A stretch of DNA of 64,000 nt, from the NCBI RefSeq assembly GCF_014199195.1, contig NZ_JACIJE010000001.1, positions 186,001-250,000 of the forward strand, read 5' to 3'. Numbering within the stretch: position 1 is the stretch's first letter; every line of letters begins with the position of its first letter. Both the position numbers and the translations under genes were made by a program. This DNA is from Neoroseomonas alkaliterrae (GTDB taxonomy: Bacteria > Pseudomonadota > Alphaproteobacteria > Acetobacterales > Acetobacteraceae). The notes under the pieces were generated by a model, which saw nothing but the letters and a program-made list of their open reading frames with translations, did not search any database and was not told the DNA's origin. Shown here piece after piece: positions 59,005 through 64,000 of the stretch.

Positions 59005-60039
59005 TCAGCGCATCGGCAGGGCGTAGAGCAGCCCGCCATTGGTGTGCAGGTTGTTCGGGCCCCGCGGCAGCGCCACCGGCGTGCTCTCGCCCATGTGGCG
59101 CTCGTAGAGCTCGCCGTAGTTCCCGATCGCGCGGATGGCGTTGTAGGCCCAGAGCGGATCGAGCTTGAGCGACTGTCCGAGCTCGGGCGTCACGCCGAGC
59201 AGCCGCCGCGTGTTCGGGTTGGTGCTGGTGCGCCGCATCTCCTCGGCATTGGCGCGGGTGATGCCCTGCTCCTCCGCCTCGATCACCGCGGTGGTGTACC
59301 AGCGGACGATGTCGAACCAGTTGTCGTCGCCGCGGCGGACATAGGCGCCGTAGGGCTCCTTGCTGAACCGCTCGGGCAGGATGGTCCATTCGCGCGGGTT
59401 GGGCATGGCGGAGCGCACGCCCGCGAGCTGCGAGGCATCGGTGCCGAAGCTGTCGCAGCGCCCGGCCTGCAGCGCCGCCACCGCCTGGTCCGTGCGCTCG
59501 AACACCACCGGCTGGAACCGCACATTCACCGAGCGGAAGTAGTCCGCCGTCACCTGCTCGTTGGTCGTGCCCTGGATCAGGCAGATGGTCGCGTCCGCCA
59601 TGTCCCGCACGCGCGTCACGCCGAGATTGGCGCGCACCATGAAGCCGTGCCCGTCGTAGAAATAGGTCGTGACGTGACGCAGCCCGAGCGTGGTGTCGCG
59701 CAGCATCGTCTGCGTGGAGGTGCGGAACAGCACGTCGATCTCCCCCGAGCCGAGCGCGGTGAAGCGCGTGGAGGAGGAGAGCGGGATGAAGCGCACCTTC
59801 GAGGGGTCGTTGAAGATCGCGGCGGCGAGGCCGCGGCACAGATCCACGTCGAGCCCCTGCCACACGCCGCGCGAATCCGGCAGGGCGAAGCCGGCGACGC
59901 CGGTATGGATGCCGCAGTTCAGCATGCCGCGCGCGCGCACGGCATCGAGCGTCGGGCTCGGGGTGGTGGATTGCGCGAGCGCGCCGCCGATCGTCGCGCC
60001 AAGGACGGCAAGCATCGCTGCCAGACCGCGTCCGAGCAT
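59005..60039 (-). CDS. aapJ: Amino acid ABC transporter substrate-binding protein (AapJ-like)
   Basis: Periplasmic binding protein of 344 residues of the general L-amino acid (AapJ) kind. The signal is MLGRGLAAMLAVLGATIGGALAQ, with cleavage near residue 24. Mature features: LDAVRARGMLNCGIHTGVAGFALPDSRGVWQGLDVDLCRGLAAAIF, then NEQVTADYFRSVNVRFQPVVFERTDQAVAALQAGRCDSFGTDAS. GGGAGAGG lies upstream. No aapQMP permease or ATPase gene is adjacent, so it is an orphan receptor here and may use a permease encoded elsewhere. Confidence 0.92.
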   Translation of the reverse strand: MLGRGLAAMLAVLGATIGGALAQSTTPSPTLDAVRARGMLNCGIHTGVAGFALPDSRGVWQGLDVDLCRGLAAAIFNDPSKVRFIPLSSSTRFTALGSGEIDVLFRTSTQTMLRDTTLGLRHVTTYFYDGHGFMVRANLGVTRVRDMADATICLIQGTTNEQVTADYFRSVNVRFQPVVFERTDQAVAALQAGRCDSFGTDASQLAGVRSAMPNPREWTILPERFSKEPYGAYVRRGDDNWFDIVRWYTTAVIEAEEQGITRANAEEMRRTSTNPNTRRLLGVTPELGQSLKLDPLWAYNAIRAIGNYGELYERHMGESTPVALPRGPNNLHTNGGLLYALPMR

Positions 60040-60456
60040 GGTGAAAGCCTCTCCCGATGGGTGTTTGACGCGGCCATGCTCGCGCCGCGCCACGAACCGA
60101 GTCAACGTTTCTGATTGTTCATGAATCGAGCCCGCGCAGGCCGCACGCGGCCGAGGGGCGTGCGAACAAGGCCGATGGCGGCGACGCTGCTCATGTCCCG
60201 CCCCGCGACATGCGCGGCATCACGGCCACGCGCCTTGCGGAAGCACGGAACGTGGATGCAGTTCAGGCGCAGGGCGCAGCGGAACGGCAACGCGCGGAAG
60301 GAACCCGTCGCTGGCGGCCCAGGACGCGCCGAGGGTGCCCGCCAAGCCGAGCGAGTCGCCTCGCGATGCGGCCACCACGCCGTCTCCGTGCCCCGCAACG
60401 CCTCCGTCCGTTCGGAACGCGCGCAGCGGGCGGAGACGACGCCCCGGTCCCGGGTT
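60040..60456. other. Intergenic region upstream of the aapJ-like gene
   Basis: About 417 bases without a supported gene. The first ~75 bases next to the aapJ-like start are less GC-rich and include TTGACT on the minus strand, a possible -35, without a good -10. The remainder is GC-rich and shows open frames on both strands that look like chance ORFs (no RBS, poor composition). Confidence 0.5.
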
Positions 60457-60478
60457 CCGAGGGCCTTTCGGCCCTCGG
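60457..60478 (-). terminator. Hairpin with GNRA-type loop after the lipoprotein gene
   Basis: Perfect 9-base inverted repeat CCGAGGGCC / GGCCCTCGG. On the minus strand, the direction of the preceding gene, the loop is GAAA, a stable GNRA tetraloop. It is the second of two hairpins following the lipoprotein stop. No U-tract. Confidence 0.5.
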
Positions 60479-60487
60479 CGGGAGGGT

Positions 60488-60510
60488 GCGGGAGGGCAGC
60501 GCCCTCCCGC
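60488..60510 (-). terminator. First hairpin after the lipoprotein gene
   Basis: Perfect 10-base inverted repeat GCGGGAGGGC / GCCCTCCCGC with a 3-base loop, beginning 3 bases after the stop codon of the minus-strand lipoprotein gene. Similar core to the palindrome at 58974-58997. Likely terminates or stabilises the xth-lipoprotein transcript. Confidence 0.5.
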
Positions 60511-60513
60511 CTC

Positions 60514-60915
60514 TCATCGCCGCCGCCGGGTCGTCGTCGTCGTGGTCGTCCGCCGTGCCGGCGTCGTTGCGCGGGCCGGCGCGCGGCCGCGCGCCGGCGC
60601 CGGGCTGCGGGCCGCCGGGCGCGGCGGCGGGGGCGGCGGGCGCCGGATCATGTAGCGCTGCTGGGCCGGCGACATGGTCATCCAGCGCGCCTGCAGCGTC
60701 TCCTCGTCCGGGATGTCCTCGCCGAGCCGCGTCAGCGCCTGGCGGGCGCGGCGCTTGTGCTCCTCGGTCAGGTTCGCCCAGGGGATGGGGCCTGGGGTGT
60801 AGACCGTCTCGGGGTCCGGGTCCGGGTCGGAGGGCACGGTGGGCGTGGGGGGCTCGGGCGCGGCGCAGGCGCCGAGGGCGGCGAGCATGGCCAGAAGGAG
60901 GGCGCGGCGGGTCAT
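60514..60915 (-). CDS. Small lipoprotein with Pro/Thr/Arg-rich C terminus
   Basis: 133 residues. N-terminal signal MTRRALLLAMLAALGAC, a lipobox (LGAC) with Cys17 as lipidated residue, then a Pro/Asp-rich linker, a short helical part (NLTEEHKRRARQALTRLGEDIPDEETLQARWMTMSPAQQRYM) and a low-complexity tail of Pro, Ala, Arg and seven Thr in a row. The Thr run is encoded by a near-perfect trinucleotide repeat. It overlaps the exonuclease gene stop (ATGA). No function recognised. Confidence 0.75.
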   Translation of the reverse strand: MTRRALLLAMLAALGACAAPEPPTPTVPSDPDPDPETVYTPGPIPWANLTEEHKRRARQALTRLGEDIPDEETLQARWMTMSPAQQRYMIRRPPPPPPRPAARSPAPARGRAPARATTPARRTTTTTTTRRRR

Positions 60916-61763
60916 GCGGCCAGCTCCACCATGACCGGCACGTGGTCGCTCGCCTGCGGCCAGTCCCGCGCGTCCTTCAGCACGGCATGGCGACGCAGCC
61001 CGCCGGCGAGGTCGGGGCTGACCCAGATGTGGTCCAGCCGCCGCCCGCGATCCGTCGCGCGCCAGTCTCGCGCGCGGTAGGACCACCATGTGTAGAGCTT
61101 CTCGGTGGGCGGGACGAAGTGGCGCAGCGCGTCGTGCCAGCCGCCGGCCTGCTGCCAGCGGGTCAGCGCCTCGGTCTCGACCGGGGTGTGGGAGACCACG
61201 TCGAGCAACTGCCGGTGCGACCAGACATCGTGCTCCAGGGGCGCGATGTTGAGGTCGCCGACCAGGATGGCGCGCCGCGCGGGCCGGGCGGCGGACCACG
61301 CCGTGCCCTCGGCGACGAAATCCAGCTTGTGGGCGAATTTCGGGTTCTGCGCGCGGTCGGGGATGTCGCCGCCGGCGGGGACGTAGAAGTTGTGCAGCTC
61401 GATTGGCCCGCCCGGGGCGTCGAGCGCGGCGCCGAGGTGGCGGCAATCGCCCTTGCCGCACCAGTCGGGGTCGTCCTCGCGGAGAAGGATCGGGCGCTTC
61501 GAGAGGATGGCGACGCCGTTGTAGCCCTTCATGCCGCGCACCAGGCGGTGGGCGAAGCCGAGGGCAGCGACGCCCTCATGCGGAAAGGCTTCGTCCGGGC
61601 ACTTCGTCTCCTGCAGGCAGAGCACGTCGGGCTCGAGCGCGGCGACGAGGTCGCGCAGCAGCGGCAGGCGCAGCCGCACGCTGTTGATGTTCCAGGTGGC
61701 GATGCGGAGCGGGGCTCGCGCGGCCGGACGGCGCCGTGGGGTGGTGCGGGCGGTCTCGGGCAT
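60912..61763 (-). CDS. xth: Exodeoxyribonuclease III
   Basis: AP endonuclease/3'-5' exonuclease of 283 residues for base-excision repair. Motifs of the Xth/ExoA family: IATWNINSVRLRL, LCLQETKCPD with catalytic Glu, YNGVAILSK, VGDLNIAP with Asp/Asn, RRLDHIWVSPDL and SDHVPVM with the catalytic His. The N-terminal ~15 residues are basic and disordered ([15 protein letters not shown]). It leads a two-gene unit with the lipoprotein. Confidence 0.94.
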   Translation of the reverse strand: MPETARTTPRRRPAARAPLRIATWNINSVRLRLPLLRDLVAALEPDVLCLQETKCPDEAFPHEGVAALGFAHRLVRGMKGYNGVAILSKRPILLREDDPDWCGKGDCRHLGAALDAPGGPIELHNFYVPAGGDIPDRAQNPKFAHKLDFVAEGTAWSAARPARRAILVGDLNIAPLEHDVWSHRQLLDVVSHTPVETEALTRWQQAGGWHDALRHFVPPTEKLYTWWSYRARDWRATDRGRRLDHIWVSPDLAGGLRRHAVLKDARDWPQASDHVPVMVELAA

Positions 61764-61875
61764 CGGCGGCGTCGCTTCTCCGGCGCTGGCCGGGCGCGGC
61801 GGGCGCGTCCGGCCGAGGAAGGTCGCGCCAGAAAGCGGGCGGGGGCCGGGGCGTCAAGGGGGCGTCCGGCCGGTG

Positions 61876-61898
61876 CCGGGGCGGCGGGGCCGCCCCGG
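61876..61898 (-). terminator. Hairpin after the PEP-CTERM gene
   Basis: Perfect 10-base inverted repeat CCGGGGCGGC / GCCGCCCCGG with a GGG loop, about 10 bases after the minus-strand stop at 61908. It is GC-only with no U-tract. Confidence 0.45.
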
Positions 61899-61907
61899 GC
61901 ATGGCGG

Positions 61908-62549
61908 TCAGGCGCGGCGGCGCAGCCCGGCGAGGCCGAGCAGCCCGATCCCGAACAGCGCGAGGGCGCCGGGCGTCGGCACGAAGGTGGGCGCGCCGAG
62001 GAAGAGGTTCGGGCCCCAGTAGCCGTCGGTCTGGTCGTTCTGCACGAAGTTCATGAAGAAGGGCTGGCTGCCGACCCCGGTGGTCTGCCAGGTGTTGGCG
62101 ACGTAGCGGATGGCCGGGTCGGTGGCGAAGCCGTTGGTGTTCCAGGTGTAGCTGTCCTGGTTGCTGACGCCGACGACCTGGTAGAAACCCGGCGCGAGCG
62201 TGATCGCCGGGATGGTGACGAAGCGGAAGAAGTTCGTCAGCGGGTGGCTGTTGTCCACAACCGCGGAGGCGAGCAGCGTGCCAGTGGTATTGCAGGCCGC
62301 GTTGTCGCACTGGAACAGCGCCACCGGGTTGCCGGCGACGTTGCCGGTGTTCGGGTCGGCGTAATAGCCGAGGCCCGAGACCGTGACCGTGCTCAGCACC
62401 TCGAAGTTGTTGCCGAAGTTCCAGCTTCCGTTGGTGAAATTGATATTGGTGCTCTCGAAGGTCCAGGCCGGCGCGGCATGGCCTTCGGCCGCCACGCCGA
62501 GGCCGAGGGCGAGAAGCCCGGCGCCGGCGAGGAGTTTGAGGCGGTTCAT
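61908..62549 (-). CDS. PEP-CTERM (exosortase substrate)-like exported protein
   Basis: Secreted protein of 213 residues: signal peptide MNRLKLLAGAGLLALGLGVAAEG with cleavage near HAA; a beta-rich middle (TVTVSGLGYYADPNTGNVAGNPVALFQCDN, APGFYQVVGVSNQDSYTWNT); and a C-terminal sorting tail FVPTPGALALFGIGLLGLAGLRRRA, which has the PEP-CTERM plan of a short Pro motif, hydrophobic helix and Arg cluster with PTP in place of PEP. The tail marks it for exosortase processing and export to the surface or EPS. GGGGA lies just before the ATG at 62549; an upstream ATG at 62561 is possible. No exosortase gene is in the window. Confidence 0.88.
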   Translation of the reverse strand: MNRLKLLAGAGLLALGLGVAAEGHAAPAWTFESTNINFTNGSWNFGNNFEVLSTVTVSGLGYYADPNTGNVAGNPVALFQCDNAACNTTGTLLASAVVDNSHPLTNFFRFVTIPAITLAPGFYQVVGVSNQDSYTWNTNGFATDPAIRYVANTWQTTGVGSQPFFMNFVQNDQTDGYWGPNLFLGAPTFVPTPGALALFGIGLLGLAGLRRRA

Positions 62550-62627
62550 CGAAATCCCCATCTGGAGCGATGTGCATCCGGGCGATGCCCGCCCGACGCG
62601 GCACCCCCGTGCCGCGCACAACCGTTA

Positions 62628-62643
62628 CGCAAGCCGTGTGCCA
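62628..62643 (-). promoter_or_regulatory. Sigma-54 (-24/-12) promoter of the PEP-CTERM gene
   Basis: On the minus strand, TGGCACACGGCTTGCG matches the RpoN consensus TGGCACG-N4-TTGC closely: TGGCAC, five bases, TTGC, with GG and GC exactly ten bases apart. Transcription would start near 62617, leaving a ~68-base leader before the ATG at 62549. It lies in an AT-richer stretch (ACAAAAAACC on the other strand) typical of an intergenic control region. Promoters of this type are known for PEP-CTERM genes in other bacteria. Confidence 0.72.
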
Positions 62644-62992
62644 TACAAAAAACCGGGACATGGCCGCGGTTCGGTCCATCGCGATCCCGTGATCCGCGGG
62701 GATGTGTAAAGATTTTCGACTCATGGGCGAGCAGCGGGAACGGCCGACGCCGCCGCCCGCTCCGGCGCCGATGCGCTCGCCGCAAGGCCGCTAGGCCCGA
62801 TCCACGCCCACGGGGCGGCACGGGGCCAATCACCGCCGGCGGCTGCGCCCCGCGCGGTCTTGGCTCACCCCGGCCGGGCGTGGCGAGGGCCGCACAGCAA
62901 GCCATGCCCTCCGGCGAAACCGCGCTTCCGTCCGGCGGGGATCAGCCCGGGTGTCGCGCGGCCGCACCGCCGGCCCCGCGCGCGATCCGTCC
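62644..62992. other. Intergenic region between the PEP-CTERM and FAH-family genes
   Basis: About 350 bases upstream of the sigma-54 promoter. A short AT-richer patch (62644-62720, including TGTAAAGATTTTCGAC) could hold activator sites for an NtrC-type protein. The rest is GC-rich. Small ORFs such as ATG at 62723 lack an RBS and look accidental. Confidence 0.5.
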
Positions 62993-63017
62993 GGGCGAAA
63001 GGCCGCGGCCTTCGCCC
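62993..63017 (-). terminator. Hairpin after the FAH-family gene
   Basis: Near-perfect inverted repeat, GGGCGAAGGCC then CG then GGCCTTTCGCCC on the minus strand, with one bulged base, 7 bases after the stop at 63025. No U-tract. Confidence 0.45.
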
Positions 63018-63024
63018 TCCGGCG

Positions 63025-63711
63025 TCAGACGATCCGGGTGCGGACCTCGCCCACGCCCTCGACGAAGCCTTCCAGGACATCGCCCCTGACCACCGCCGCC
63101 ACACCTTCCGGCGTGCCGGTCATGATCAAGTCGCCCGGGGCGAGCTCGACGAGTTCGGAGAGGTTCGCGATGACCTCGGGCACCGACCAGATCAGCTTGG
63201 AGAGGTCGGAAGACTGCACGACCTTGCCGTTGACCTTCAGCTCGATCCTGCCCTTCGAGGGGTCCACGCCGGCGGCCGGAACCAGGTCGCCCATCGGCGC
63301 CGAATGGTCGAAGCCCTTGCCCATGTCCCAGGGCCGGCCGGTCTTCTTGGCCTCGTTCTGGATGTCGCGGCGGGTCATGTCGAGGCCCGCGCAATAGCCC
63401 CAGACATGCTTCAGCGCCTCGGCGACGGGGATGTTCCGCCCGCCCACCCCGATCGCGACCACCAGCTCCATCTCGTGGTGCAGGGACTTGGTGACGCTCG
63501 GATAGGGCATGTCGGCGCCGTTGATCACCACCGCATCGGCGGGCTTGGCGAAGTAGAAGGGCGGCTCGCGGGTCGGGTCGGAACCCATCTCGATCGCGTG
63601 CTCGGCATAGTTGCGCCCGACGCAGAAGATGCGGCGGACCGGGAACATCGCCTCGCTGCCCTTCACGGGGATGGCGGCGACGGGCGGCGGTGGGACGACG
63701 TAGGACACCAT
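63025..63711 (-). CDS. Fumarylacetoacetate hydrolase family protein
   Basis: FAH-fold hydrolase/isomerase of 228 residues. Family motifs: RRIFCVGRNYAEHAIEMG, FYFAKPADAVV, the metal ligands Glu-x-Glu in HHEMELVVAIG and the Asp in GYCAGLDMTRRDIQ, then KGFDHSAPMGDLVP and TGTPEGVA at the end. Single-domain members cleave acylpyruvates or isomerise 2-hydroxyhepta-dienedioates in aromatic catabolism. The open frame extends 84 codons upstream without a better start; the ATG at 63711 fits the family N terminus. A TATAC-like stretch (about 63750) may be its promoter. Confidence 0.9.
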   Translation of the reverse strand: MVSYVVPPPPVAAIPVKGSEAMFPVRRIFCVGRNYAEHAIEMGSDPTREPPFYFAKPADAVVINGADMPYPSVTKSLHHEMELVVAIGVGGRNIPVAEALKHVWGYCAGLDMTRRDIQNEAKKTGRPWDMGKGFDHSAPMGDLVPAAGVDPSKGRIELKVNGKVVQSSDLSKLIWSVPEVIANLSELVELAPGDLIMTGTPEGVAAVVRGDVLEGFVEGVGEVRTRIV

Positions 63712-63821
63712 GCGGCAAGGGCTCCGGACCAGGCTTGGGATGCGGCCGTATACAGCCGGAAGCGCGGGGCCGGAAGGAGGGGCGGGCCCCACGCGAAGCG
63801 CGCCGGCCCGCGCAAAAGGAA
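63712..63821. other. Upstream region of the FAH-family gene
   Basis: Mostly GC-rich sequence without a supported gene. GTATAC at 63749-63754 is a possible -10 region for the minus-strand gene; the matching -35 is poor. Confidence 0.3.
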
Positions 63822-63858
63822 GCGCCCGGTCAGGGGGGTGACCGGGCGCCATTTTTAT
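63822..63858. terminator. Rho-independent terminator
   Basis: Perfect 11-base stem GCGCCCGGTCA / TGACCGGGCGC with a 6-base G loop, followed on the plus strand by CATTTTTATT. On the minus strand the stem is followed by TTCCTTTT, so it may also stop a minus-strand gene that lies beyond the right edge of the window. It is the only classical U-tract terminator I see here. Confidence 0.7.
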
Positions 63859-63982
63859 TCCGATCGGAATGGGTCGGGCGAGCCGGCAGGGGACACCGGG
63901 GCTCGACCACCGGCTTAGTCTGGCCGGTTTGGAAAGATTACCGCCACGTAGGCCGGAAATCAAAAGACAAAACGTGACTGCG

Positions 63983-64000
63983 GCGTGACGCGCGTCACGC
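63983..64000. promoter_or_regulatory. Perfect 18-base palindrome at the window edge (CRP/FNR-like)
   Basis: GCGTGACGCGCGTCACGC is its own complement and contains GTGA-N6-TCAC, the half-site pattern of CRP/FNR-family operators. A further GTGAC lies 10 bases to the left. It is in an AT-richer region (63930-63975) that may be the promoter of a gene to the right of the window. Confidence 0.4.

Noticed and set aside
60102..60398. Minus-strand 98-codon ORF upstream of the aapJ-like gene
   Set aside because: No RBS, unusual composition, no recognisable family; more likely a chance frame in GC-rich intergenic DNA.
62723..62794. 23-codon Pro-rich ORF on the plus strand
   Set aside because: No ribosome binding site and low-complexity sequence; lies in the control region of the PEP-CTERM gene.
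60210..63089. Plus-strand open frame of 959 codons over xth and the PEP-CTERM gene
   Set aside because: Runs antisense to genes with unmistakable catalytic or sorting motifs; low-complexity Gly/Arg content.
63690..63977. Plus-strand 95-codon ORF spanning the terminator at 63822
   Set aside because: It reads through a strong U-tract terminator, overlaps the FAH gene start antisense, and has Arg/Gly-rich chance composition.

Overview
This is a very GC-rich, gene-dense chromosomal segment of an alphaproteobacterium. The strong third-position GC bias, the many ATGA start/stop overlaps, the PEP-CTERM gene, PHA synthase, Mrp antiporter and the large number of TRAP and peptide ABC uptake systems suggest a Rhodospirillales/Acetobacteraceae (Roseomonas-like) organism. 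That placement is an inference from gene content, not from a marker gene. I see no rRNA, tRNA, CRISPR array, insertion sequence, integrase or replication origin.

Layout. 1-3369: the end of an Mrp (Mnh) Na+/H+ antiporter operon (D, E, F, G), with G fused in frame to a universal-stress-like region. 3433-6221: a histidine kinase and NtrC-type sigma-54 activator pair, followed by a possible sigma-54 site, a tiny ORF and a class III CoA-transferase. 7811-9989 (minus): tsaE-amgK-murU, with peptidoglycan-recycling enzymes coupled to a tRNA t6A enzyme. 10063-14293: a ferredoxin-NADP reductase and a DctPQM TRAP transporter. 14411-31912: a nutrient-scavenging island with two dipeptide-type ABC importers (one with tandem duplicated binding proteins), two M20 hydrolases, an enolase-superfamily enzyme and a creatininase-family amidohydrolase. 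31964-33080: two small genes, one unknown and one DUF3429. 33112-37355 (minus): omega-aminotransferase, a receiver domain lacking its phosphoacceptor Asp, a CobW GTPase and a WD40 protein. 37500-40226: GST, VOC protein, a TrmO-like methyltransferase and an FkbM methyltransferase. 40367-42190 (minus): an SbmA/YddA-type ABC protein whose nucleotide-binding domain has lost its catalytic motifs. 42499-46149: a tightly coupled three-gene cassette of helical/coiled-coil and membrane-anchored proteins of unknown function. 46237-50526: a TAXI-TRAP system and an MFS transporter. 50586-58965: CinA-type amidase, MoxR ATPase plus VWA protein, class V aminotransferase, PhaC, CYTH protein and an ADP-forming acyl-CoA synthetase. 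59005-63711 (minus): an orphan amino-acid binding protein, a lipoprotein, ExoIII, a PEP-CTERM protein with a strong sigma-54 promoter, and an FAH-family hydrolase.

Most of the window is transport plus catabolism of small nitrogen and carbon compounds, with PHA as the carbon sink. The points most worth a second look are the 42499-46149 cassette, the pseudo-ATPase ABC protein beside it, the sigma-54 promoter of the PEP-CTERM gene, the phospho-dead receiver/CobW/WD40 operon, and the MnhG-Usp fusion with its own strong internal ribosome binding site. Several genes end in strong GC hairpins without a U-tract, which look like a recurring termination or RNA-end signal here.
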